From Magicicada septendecula (lineage: Eukaryota; Arthropoda; Insecta; Hemiptera; Cicadidae), in assembly GCA_034769895.1 (NCBI GenBank), contig JAWRYS010000673.1, forward strand, positions 53,985 through 117,984: a stretch of 64,000 bases of DNA. The letters are read 5' to 3'. Of this stretch, positions 21,620-38,825 are shown piece by piece. Within the stretch, counting starts at the first letter, position 1. Every line of letters begins with the position of its first letter. The notes under the pieces were generated by a model, which saw only the letters and a program-made list of their open reading frames with translations, was not told where the DNA came from and made no database searches. The translations under genes and the position numbers were made by a program.

Positions 21620-21975
21620 CTCCTTTTTTTCTATATGTATCGGCCATCTGGGGACCGCATGCCAATTTCAATTCTTTATCCCTTGTTCTTTCCTTTTTCT
21701 CCAATATTCTTTCATCTTTTCGTCTATGTCTTCCTGTCTTCAGTCCACTTTGAACCCGCGTTTTTCTCTCTCCCACCCTGTGCTCCTTCCATTGTTAACA
21801 CTTTTGCTCGAAAAACTTCTCTTTCAATTGCTTCTTTTGCGTTTATATTATTTTTTTCTAAATCCTTTTTGACTTCTTTAATCCAGCTTGCGGTTGGATT
21901 CGAACCTCCTTTATTTTTGTCTTTATTCATTTCAAATGACTTTGTGGTTGGTAGCTGTTCTTATTGTTAAGATTT
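21620..21975 (-). pseudogene. Fragment of a non-LTR retrotransposon reverse-transcriptase C-terminus
   Basis: The minus strand reads SNPTASWIKEVKKDLEKN followed by an acidic/basic AIEREVFRAKV segment. This resembles the C-terminal tail of many insect LINE ORF2 proteins, where a W-x-x-x-V-x-x-D-L helix precedes an E/D-R-x-x-(F/W)-R motif. A further KWTEDRKT then shifts frame into DEKMKEYWRKRKEQ. Upstream reverse transcriptase domains are absent, so this is a 5'-truncated, decayed copy. The match is by pattern only. Confidence 0.4.
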
Positions 21976-28252
<6,277 letters not shown>

Positions 28253-31200
28253 ACTAATGTAGGTCATGCTATAGGTAACTGACGCCTCGGTACGATAGTG
28301 TGTGCAGTTTGTTAGCTGCACACAATATTTTATAAATAACCGCTGGATAGTCGTCTTGAAGATCAACCCACTTTACCAAACAATCCGTGTTCTGATTTTT
28401 TTTATTCAAATTTCAATCGACTTATACTACTAGATTTAATAATAGCGTTTTATATGTTTCTATATACTATTGTTATGATCATAGAACGTATAGACAAATA
28501 GGTTACCTACATTACCGTTTGGAGTCTGCCTCCCCCCCTCTCTCTCTCTCTCATGACTAGACCGAGTCGTGCGATCCACAAGTGATAAGGGCTATACAAA
28601 CGTATTAACTTAATTTGAAATTTGTTAATTAAATTTTGTTAACATTTTCGGAGTGTGAAAGGAGTAATCGTATGGAAATTTTCTGAGAGCTATATCGAAT
28701 TGCTGCTGAACCAGTAGTTCTCAAAATAATAATTATAACAAATATTGTTGCGGAAAATATAAATTTACAATACGTTTATAAACTTGTAAACGTAGTACCA
28801 ATAACATTTAATGCCTGCAGCAAATAATAATCATAATTAGAGTTTATCTGTTCACTGCAGAGCGAATGCCTTGCCATTCTCCAGTGATTTTTCTCCTGAG
28901 TTATTCCTGCCCAGTTTATCACAGTACTTAACGTCTGGACCATCTTTCAGAGTGCATCGCTGTGTACTCATCATATCTCTTGACCTCTGATTTAGCGACA
29001 TCTGAGTGACATCTGTTATCGCCAACTTGTGTAGAATGAAGCATTCTTGTTTTTATGTTTGCAACAAGAACATAAACAGTTACTGAGATGCACGAGGGTT
29101 CACTTAATTAGACTTGTAAACACATATCTCTAAACATGAACGTAAGTAATAATCATAAAACGCAACTGATTCTGTTCCATACATTTTAGAAAATAGGTAT
29201 TACTTTAAGATGCTTTGCATCCCCGTAACTACAATTGGAAGAATACTCCGAGACCCCCTTTAGTCTCCTTTATCGTGTTCTGCTCTTCGCGTTTTATGTT
29301 CACATCTTAGCTGGTTTTACCACTTTTTGTTCTTATTAGTTTTTGTCATCGTTGCACTCGGAAGCAGTGGAGATACATTTACCCTTATCTCCATCCTTCA
29401 TACTGGTTAGTTAAGTTTGTGCGTATACGTTTAATAAAAGTTGTTTATACGTTCAATCTTTCGCTGGTATTCTTTGCTTTACTTTCTGAATAATTTTAAT
29501 CAGTTTAAAAAATAAATAAAAAATAAAAATGCTTGCTTATACTGTTTAAATAACTCAATAGGTTTGGGGTCAAAGGATCAGAAAGAAAGCAAAGTACAAC
29601 GTAAAAGCTTTAATAATTTATTGACAACGGAATCCACTCTTATTAGACTTATCGGTTCATTTAAAGCGCCTGCAGGTGTTAACAGAACACGCACGAATGA
29701 TTGGCGAACATTTTTGTCGAAACTTTCTAAAAGCGTTTGTTGTTAATAAATAAATAATAAGCGTCAGAAAGTAGCGCGCTGAAGTGTATTTGATTTATTG
29801 TAAAGCTGTTACTGAACGTGAAACAAGTTGTGTAAATTCGATAAGTGTTTTTGAAGCATTTTTACTTTTTCTGTTTTATTAAAAGTTGTAACTGTTACTG
29901 TTTTTTATTTATTTATTTTTACACTTCGAAAGATAACCGTTATAGATTCGTGTATTATGTTTTTCTTCTTTTTTCCAAGTCAAGATTTCGTAATTTCTGA
30001 ATTGCATCTTTATCATTTGCACAGAATCGTGCCAGATTTCTGTAAGAATATAGACGATATTAGTGTAATGGATATATATACACACTATTGACCTCATACA
30101 GAATAACGTCCGCAATTTGTTACGTTACCTTCAAGTATCCAGCAAGTTTCTGTCTATTAACGTTTATGCATTTACGTGCCATAAGTGTTCCATGTTTTAT
30201 TTGCCTTCTTTGATTTGTTTTAAACTCACGTAATTGAGGAATGATTTTTGTCCGACGATATTGTTCACGTTGAATTAAGGTATTCCGAGTAACGCTATGA
30301 GTATCTTGCCGTACAACTGAAATAAGTCCCCATAATACCTGTTAATATCCGGCTACCACTACCGCCTTACCCCAGCTGGGGAAATTGTTTCATCAAGGTA
30401 ATACGTGACCTCGGGTACAGCGTGAGCAGTCTCCAGTACAGACTGTATACTCTGTTCCCCGTGCTTTTTTTATTATTTGGTTTCTTCCTTCACTTTAGAC
30501 TGGCGGTAAGTAGTTTCAAGCTTCTGTCGACTATCTATCTAACTCTTCTGCTGTCTAGCTTTAATATATTGAAGCAGTGGTCAATCACTTTTTGAACTTT
30601 TGTAATCGCCCATTCGTGCGACAGTAAAGAAGATTAGACTGCAGGAAGTACTAGACTTGTAGCCTCCAGCTTTTTGTTTCCTGTTCCTGTCCAATAATAA
30701 GTTGACCCCAAAGTAGTATTTAAAATTACGTCGAGTATTAAATCAATTTAATAAAAAGCATTTGTTTATTTATTAATCAATGTGTGGATTTATAAATCAG
30801 TCTAGAGGAAGCTTACGCGAGTCACGTTTTAGCAGATGTAGGTTGTGGGAATTATGATGACGTGAAGAGGCTTAGCCTAAACGGAATATGGATTACTAAA
30901 GCATAGCATCAAAACCAGTCTCAAGATTGATGACTAGAAGAGAAATAAAATTTAATAATACAAGTTTGAACTACATTCGGTAGTAAAACTTGTCACGGAC
31001 TTGTGGTATTGCTGAAAGTAACTAAATCGTATCCATATCGTGTACGACACTTCTGTATGCTCCTCTTTGGCGGGTCACCCTTATCGATGCTTTATTTCGT
31101 CATGAAACATTTGACGTCGTACCTAACAGTGCTCGTCTTATTTAAGTACCAAATACAGAATGAGCTATTTTTAAATAGACAAAATTACCTATTCCAAAAC

Positions 31201-31283
31201 TTCCAGTCACAGTAAGTTATCGGTCTTAAATTTTGTTTCATTATTTCGCAAGTAAAAAAAAGCATGTAGAATATGTAAATAAT

Positions 31284-31353
31284 CTGTATTCTCCTATTTG
31301 ACTATTTTGAATGCGACTCCCACGTCCAAACGAAACAGTTCCTAATATAAAAC
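31284..31353 (+). repeat. Fragment of dispersed repeat D
   Basis: About 70 bp matching the start of the units at 36822 and 36967 (CTATTTGACTATTTTGAATG, then CAGTTCCTAATATAAAA). Confidence 0.75.
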
Positions 31354-34103
31354 GGTTCGGTTGAAAACAAAAAGAAGGTTGCGAACGTTGTGTTTTTTTT
31401 TCATTCCTAAACAGTTTATAACTAAGCCCAATTAGAGGAGGAAAAGGTTTTGACCTTGTACGAATTATGCGTTTAACCGAGGTGGCATAGAAACCACAGG
31501 AAACTCAGCTAGGGCATTGACAGTAGTTTACCTTGTCCGTTATTTGAATTTAATGTTACGTTAATCTGTGATGTTTGCTTCGCGCGACGCGCGACGGGCA
31601 CGGCATGCGCTTTGTACAAATACAATAACTGACACCTATAGCCTACGTCGATTGTCTTAACTCATGCAATGTAATCATCATCAGTATTGTCATTGTTACT
31701 AATTGTTTGAATTAACGACATATATATTTTTCCACCCACTAATACTATATAGGTCTATAAACTGATTTGCAACATTAAAATAAGCATAAAAACATAAACT
31801 GATTGCAATAATAGTTTAGATTGTAATCTCTATTATTCCGCAAACGCCTGGAACATTATAGTGATCGCTCCGACGGTCGAACCGGCGTCACTAGATACGA
31901 CGTCTAATTGTCTGTGTCATCTTTGTCTGGCTTCTGCTCTTCGAATCTCAGTGCTGTTAATTTTTCAACTGTACCCTCTCGAAAGAAACTTACAATACTC
32001 GTAACCAATTCCAATAAAACCCGTAAACAAAAGAATGAAATAGGCCTATGTGTGGAGCTGTATACTGTAATACCTGACCGCACATATTTCCACTTTAATT
32101 TTTATAGGAATAATTATTTATTACAAAAATAATGGTTTCCGTGCAACATATTGAAATGTATTAAATTCATTGTCTTTTTTTTTATCACTGGGCAATTTAT
32201 TAAACTCTTCATATATCTTTATAAACCAGAAATCACAGTTATTGTATTTTATTGTCTCCGCTTTAGTGAATGGGTAACTTTAGTTCTGAAATAACTACCT
32301 GAAGCGTCACTTATTGTAATACTAATAATTACTTAAATTCTAAATAATAATTAGACATGCGACTACAGATAAATTTAATATAACTTATAGTATTCATACG
32401 TAAAGGTACATACAACTGTGCCAGTTTATATACAACCAGATTTAATGCCAATTTACATTTGTGATTAACTCGGAAGATTATGAGGAAGTGGAGTAATTTT
32501 GAATGTCTGAGCGGATTCTTGGCAGAATCGTAGACGTTAGTAACAAAGAAGACATTTACACAAGACGCGGACTGTACTCCTACACATTTCTATAATATTT
32601 ATTTGATATCGGATGTAGAAAATCACGGCATGTGCACACGTGCAGTCGGTTTTTCTTTTTGTAGGAAGCGAACTAGAAAATATTTTTATCGTCGAAAGAG
32701 AAATACGCGCGCATCTCAGTGACGGGTGTAGAGGAAGATTTGGACAACAGTACCCGAGTTGAGACATTGGCAGATTCGCAAATGGATGCGGCGAAATTCG
32801 TTTTGTGACATTGACTTGCCAATTAAGTGCGCCCGAATGATATATTTTTGGAACAAATTGAATGGATTGTGGTATGGATGACTCTGTCCGTGGTACGTGG
32901 CGTCAAGATTCGCTGTTGTTTGACAGCCTGAACAGTTGGACGCAGAACGCATGAAAAGCCGAAGTAAAATATATTCTAAATAGATCAGAGATGCAGAAAT
33001 GTCTTGTGCGTGTGAGTGTGTGCGTTTGTAGCGTGTTTAAATTTAGAGTGTGTTGTTTAAAGAGACGTGGGTTTATTATAAGGAATAAACTCTGTATATA
33101 CGTCACTATTTTAAGGCCATGTCGGTGTCCCAGTCAGCGTGCGTTCACCCTCTTGAAGGGGCCGAGGCCATACGAGTTCGTACGACGACGGCCGAACTGG
33201 CACGAAATATTTTTATTCCCTGTTTCTTTGCAAAAGGGCGCTCGAACCGAACCGAACTATACTCCGTTACTTTATGAACATTATATAAAACTTATTAAAT
33301 TACTTCCTTATTAAATTATAGAAAGTTTGAGAAAGTGTAACGTGATATTATAGTTAAACTAGTTTATTAAACAATATGTTAAGCTTCTGTAATTGTTACT
33401 CTAACAGTAGTACCCAGACGTATATACACTAATCGTTGTCTGTAATGATAGCAACTTCCTTGAAAGTATGATACACAGCAACGTAATCAACTCAATGCAG
33501 TGACAGTTTATTATAGCACAATTAAATCGTAATGTTCCGTACAGAGAAGCAATTGTAGGTAAATTTTGTATACAGGGCGTCTGAGAATGAGATAACTATA
33601 TTTTTACACCCGTCAGTGTGAGCGCACGGGTGTAATTGTATGAACTATATAATTCCCAATGTAAGAGTGCTTCGTTTTTGGTTTACGTCGAATAAATTGT
33701 ATTGATGCCGATAGTTGTTGACTTCTTAATCGGTTGTATATTGATTATTATCAAGTATAAGCCTATTACAGTCCAATCTCTGTTTTTCAGTAAATTTTCT
33801 CAAAACTATTTCTTTCGTTTAAGAAACTATTCTTTAATGTGTCAGAACTGTTTTTCCTTAGAGATGTAGGCCTACACGTATAAGGAAATCTCGCAAATAC
33901 TCAGTAGTGCTGACGTTATGTTAACGGTGTACTCTGTAAATATATTTTGTAGGACACTTCAAGTTAATATTGTGCACACTTTGTAAACATTTTTGCGAAT
34001 GAAAGAACGTGTATAGGAGCCGGCAATAATACTTAGTACTGAAAGACGATGAAAGATAGACAACAGGAAAGTGTATATTATATTTAGTGAAAGGTGTTTC
34101 ACA

Positions 34104-34131
34104 GAAGTATGAAATACTCTGTATTCTCTTA
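34104..34131 (+). repeat. 28-bp fragment of dispersed repeat D
   Basis: Exact match over 28 bases to 36942-36969 (starts GAAGTATGAAATACTCTG). Flanks are unrelated. Confidence 0.7.
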
Positions 34132-34139
34132 CAAATGTA

Positions 34140-34740
34140 TATTTATGCAGATTTATTTGCATAAATTAATTATTCCATTAATTATATAAATTTTTATCTG
34201 TATTTATGATAGTGCTGTCGGTACAAACTTTGTCGTACTTATGTGTATTTAGCCCTGTAGTTGGACGCCATATACGGCTGTATATGTAGTTTGTTATGCA
34301 GATTTAATAATTGCATAAATTAATTAATTAAATAAATTTTGCTTATTGTCCCGCGTTTGGGCGGCATGTACAAATATAATATATTACCACGCGTTGGGCA
34401 TCATGTACAAATGTACATAATTATGCGTATTTATTATTAATTGCATAATCTAATTGAATTTTTAATTGTATAAAATTTTCTCTTGGTTACAATTATCTAC
34501 TAGAATTTGCTTCCTCGTGTCACGTGTTGGGCATCATATGCAACTGTAATATATTTTATGTTTGTCTCTACTTGCATAAATTAGTTAAAATTATTCAAAG
34601 GAGTTTCCATAAATGTAAGTTTTTATTACAGATCTTGTTTACTGCTCCAGGACGGGCATGCCATATCTGATGATACACTCTGATATCACTGAGCCATAAT
34701 ACGCCCCGCGTGCTGGAGCACCATATGTAAACAGGTGTTT
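34140..34740 (+). repeat. Degenerate minisatellite, irregular 120-150-bp units
   Basis: Two motifs alternate several times: TGCATAAATTAATTA-like blocks (near 34155, 34310, 34441, 34571) and CGCGTTGGGCATCATGTACA-like blocks (near 34260, 34352, 34391, 34523, 34650, 34710). Units are strongly diverged. It may derive from LTR edges of an old retroelement. Confidence 0.5.
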
Positions 34741-35021
34741 TGGGTGAATAACAATCATCTGACTCAGACACTATTAATTTTCGTAAACAATACAAATTTA
34801 ATTTTTATAAACGATACAAATTTATTATATGTTTCAATATCATTTAAATACTGAATAAAGTTAGCGTTTCTAGACAACATATCAAATACACAATGCTGTT
34901 ATATTATCTCTACGTTATGAACATCTACAAAATCAATAAAGACTAATTAATTAATGACCATATAAATTTCAATATATCCTACTCTATGGATTCATATTTC
35001 TCAATTTGCGTTACTTTTGAG

Positions 35022-35090
35022 CAATTAAATATATGTATATTCAACAATTAAATAAATGTATATTCTACGATTAAATAAATGTATATTCTA
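35022..35090 (+). repeat. Three tandem 23-bp repeats
   Basis: Three contiguous 23-bp units of the form CAATTAAATAAATGTATATT plus three bases, with one to three differences each. Confidence 0.85.
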
Positions 35091-35769
35091 CTCAGTGGCG
35101 AGTTCTTTTTGAGTGGCAGGACAGTGGCGACCTAATCTAATGTTACATGAATGATAATAATTTACTTGTTGTTTGTATCCAAATTGCGGTGATTAACTGC
35201 GTCGTACCTCTCATCCTACGAAGAAATCCAGGCTGAAGATACGCCAATTAAATTACACTTGACACTTCGTCACGACACTATTTGTCCCACATTTTATCCG
35301 GATACTCGCATGAACGATAATGACTAATTGCGTTAACTCGAATATGACTTCATCGTCTAAAACACTTTGCGTGTAGGTTCTTTGTCACTTTTGATGTACG
35401 CGTGCAATAGTTTATGCTGCGTTTAACTAGAGCGATTGTACCATTTATACTGTATTCACAATGCAAATATAATTGGTTTTAATTGCATTTTAGTGAGTTA
35501 AGAACGTGGCACAATCTTACTATATTGTTTCATGTCACTTATGTCACGGTAATGTGATATTGTCAATACCTTATCACTCGCATTAGATTCATAAAAACGA
35601 GATTTTTTTGATCACAAAGTCTGATCGTACTTAACTCGACATTGTCATAGTATTTGGTCACGGGTTAGTTCTACAGTTTTACATAGTCCCTGATACACTC
35701 CCGAACAATCTCTCTGCTCGTATCAATACACTTTGCTACCGTCCAACTGAAAGACTTTGGCTGGTTTAT

Positions 35770-35920
35770 ACCGAAATAGAATTGACTGACAAAAATTAGA
35801 GTACGACCGAACTGAGACTGAACTCTCCAAATCGACCGAACTGAGATTAAAATAGACTGACTGACTGATTTTTATAGACTGACTTAAATTGTTTGAAAAT
35901 TGGAAATCGACTGAACTCTT
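35770..35920 (+). repeat. Degenerate GACTGA-type simple repeat
   Basis: Recurring blocks CGACCGAACTGAGA, GACTGACTGACTGA, TAGACTGACTT and CGACTGAACTC over about 150 bp. Confidence 0.6.
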
Positions 35921-36821
35921 CTTCTCTGCGAACACCTTATTTTATTACTTCAGCAACACGACTCCCTCCACGGATGTCATACCCTTACCACAATCACTGT
36001 CATGATTGGTTTCTCGCATCAGATTCTGCGAAGGCTCCTCCTGGATACTCCGGCTGGGGTCTCTAGTCTACTTCCCATTCGCTCTTCACCCTTGTCTCCA
36101 TGTTGACGTCTTCTTTACACCCGCCTTTGCCGAATTCCTTGCTCCTGATAGGTCAGCCAAGACCCCTCTCTAAAAGTCTTGCTGTCCACACCATCTCCCC
36201 GTATGACGACGGACCTAATTACACGGTTGTCTGTTATGTGATTGTTCTTACGTTCCCAAGTGTCCTTTCTAAGCGATTTCCTTTCCGCACATGTGTGTAC
36301 CATAACCCGGGTGTGTCGAATTGCCGTATTGTCCTCGACTTCCCTTGTTACGTTCACACGCTGATGGTGGTCATCTTCCAGGAACTAACATCTGTTCTGC
36401 AGCCTTACAAGATGCTCCGTATGTCGTGCCAGTAAGCAAGTTTCCCGCTGTGCAGCTATATAAGTTCCTTTGTACCTAACTGCATCCGCTCTTAGACTGC
36501 TTTTGTGGAAAATGTTATGTCCATGTGCAGCCGCTAACTCACACGTGTATGTCGAAAATGTTGGCGTCCCCTTAGTACACTCCTTGTCGGTAGTTGTGAT
36601 GAACTGACACCGTCTTTTGTTTCTTTGTTATTGTCGCCACTTGCGCTTATGTCGTTCATCCATGTCCAACATCTGTTATGTGCCAAGGCGTTGTCCTTCT
36701 TAAATCATTGTCTAACGGCGGCCGTTTGGCTATACCATGCATCACTCTTGACAGTTGACGCCCGCTACAGTGCCGTTTACGCAAAAAAAAAATTCTCTGC
36801 CGTAATTGCTTTACACTCTTA

Positions 36822-37255
36822 TTTGACTATTTTGAATGCGACTCCCACGTACAAACAAAACAGTTCCTAATATAAAAAACGAATATATAGTATACTCCCG
36901 AATCGACTGTTACGTTGTCATCATTTTTTCCTTCGTCTTCGGAAGTATGAAATACTCTGTATTCTCTTATTTGACTATTTTGAATGCGACTTCCACGTAC
37001 AAGCGAAATAGTTCCTAATATAAAAACGAATATATAGTATACTCCCGAATCGACTGTTACGTTGTCATCATTTTGTCCTTCGTCTTCGGCTTCGTTCAGT
37101 TTTTCCTTTGTGTACTTAAATTTATTGTACTACTTTTTCATTTGTAGACCTACAAGTATCTTCATTTATTACAATTCTTTTCAGTTCACCGATTTTTATA
37201 ATAGTCCTAATGTCCTAATTAGTTTTCTAACGTCACAACAAATGAGTAATATAGT
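36822..37255 (+). repeat. Dispersed repeat D, tandem head plus long tail
   Basis: Two ~122-bp units (36822-36944 and 36967-37088, ~145-bp period) share ATTTGACTATTTTGAATGCG through GTTACGTTGTCATCATTTT. The second continues to about 37255. The 3' part matches 38618-38825 in inverted orientation. No coding capacity is seen. It could be a non-autonomous element of unknown class. Confidence 0.65.
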
Positions 37256-38617
37256 ACTCTGGGGGGAAAATTCTCATTCTGCTAAACGGTAAAAACATGA
37301 GGGAAACTTGAAGCACTCTGAAACTGAGGTAACACTGAAAACCCACTAAGAGCGATAGAAACAGATTTTAGAGGTGAGGAACCAGTAAGGAAACGATAAT
37401 AAACGAGTGGGCAAGAGGAGTTACAGGAGGTACGCATTCGATTACAGAAGACGTAGTTCATTTTGTACGGACATTTACAAGAGTAGCCAAATACAGGTTT
37501 CTAAAACAGTTGTTGAATTGGCGTAATGAAGACAACAATACGTGTAGAGGAAGCGAGCGCTTAGAAAAATTGATAATGACAATTTTTATTTAAAATTTTT
37601 GTTTTGTGTGAGGGTTGTACACCCTCACATATACCTACGAGTACATGTGTACGCGTTTAGAGAGTGTGCGCGCTAGGTGGATTATTGATTTCGCGAACAC
37701 ACAGAATTTGATACGGCTTAGGTTACATTTCAGCAATTTGTTACATTAACCTTCCCTCCCGATATACGTAACACTGACAGCCAGGGCGTGGCTGTGTCTA
37801 TATTACTTACAGACACACTTTTATATACGAAACATCACTTTTCCGGTTATGGTAATGTTTTCCTTAGCGTCGAAACATAAAATCATTGTGCTTTTGAAAA
37901 CGAAAGCCGACCTATTTAAGAGCAAATTGTTTAATCTAGTTTTTTCATTTAATTTGTAAAAAAATCCATTACCGTGACGGGGTGGATTTTATGATTGTAA
38001 ATCTCCTGTACCCAGTTCTTATTCGCGTAAAGTAATGGAAAACCAGAGAATGATACTGTTGCCAGCCAAACCTCTCAGCAGTGCTGTTGGAAATTGCTTA
38101 CTGTGGAACGGAAACTGAAAATCAAAGGTAATTCTAGAAATTGTCAATAAAAATAAGGTTGAGCCATCTTGGCTCCGATATCTCGCATTGTAAGCTTTAA
38201 TTTTTAAATTTTATTAAAACGTACGGGAGAAACTCTTTGCCAGTTTTTGATGATGAAAATTCGATGATGATTTATAAGTATCCCAATTCTAAACTTAAAA
38301 GACTGATATTTGTGTAATCCAGGATGTGGGATTCTTAAAGCGAAGCACAGGCCCATCGCAGTTGATCCATCAGGACCGCTTGACGAAGTTCTTTATATTT
38401 CACCTGCAAAACCATGCAACAGCCTTCTTAACTGACCATATAAGAATACGTTTATCGGTTATTCCGGACATTGACAACCGCGGTTGTAGATCTTAGTTTT
38501 TGGTGAAAAATCATGTAAATAGTTTTTGAGAGTCTGTAAATACACGCGCGCACAATAAGAGGGAAAGAGAGAGAGATGCTCCAGAGGCATGACCCACCGT
38601 CCCCTTGCGGTTACATA
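37256..38617. other. Non-coding DNA between inverted copies of repeat D
   Basis: No gene. Contains a 9-bp hairpin (TGTGAGGGT 37607-37615, ACCCTCACA 37621-37629). Confidence 0.45.
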
Positions 38618-38825
38618 AATAAGGAATGACTCATTTGTTGTGAAAATGAGTTACGTTAGAAAATTAATTAGGACTGTTATAAAAATCGGGGAAACTGAAA
38701 ATAATTACAATAAAGATACTTGTAGGTTAAATTTAAGTATACAAACTGAACGAAGCAGATGAAGGGAAAAAAATTATGACAACGTAGTAACTGTCGATTC
38801 GGGAGTGTACAAGAATTCACGTATT
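38618..38825 (-). repeat. Dispersed repeat D, inverted copy
   Basis: Reverse complement of much of 37020-37255, with landmarks CACAACAAATGAGT, CTAATTAGG-like, CTACAAGTATCTT and ACTCCCGAATCGAC in inverted order. Several short indels show it is older than the tandem units. Confidence 0.65.

Larger units (their letters stand above)
28253..34139. other. Single-copy non-coding DNA
   Basis: AT-rich. Contains the short dispersed repeat fragments at 31284 and 34104 and a hairpin with 10-bp perfect arms (TTACACCCGT, 33604-33613, with ACGGGTGTAA, 33626-33635). No gene recognised. Confidence 0.5.
34741..36821. other. Non-coding DNA with short tandem repeats and a GC-richer part
   Basis: Contains the 23-bp tandem repeat and the GACTGA-rich repeat listed separately. 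The part from about 35940 to 36780 is clearly richer in GC than its surroundings and has overlapping frames of 111 codons (plus) and 80 codons (minus). Neither shows a recognisable domain and no function is assigned. An old transposable element is possible. Confidence 0.4.

Noticed and set aside
21890-21915. Perfect tRNA B-box GGTTCGAATCC on the minus strand
   Set aside because: No T-stem pairing, anticodon arm or acceptor stem around it. It lies within the LINE-like fragment.
36100-36435. 111-codon plus-strand frame in a GC-richer patch
   Set aside because: No recognisable domain, overlaps an equally open minus frame, and is expected by chance at this base composition.
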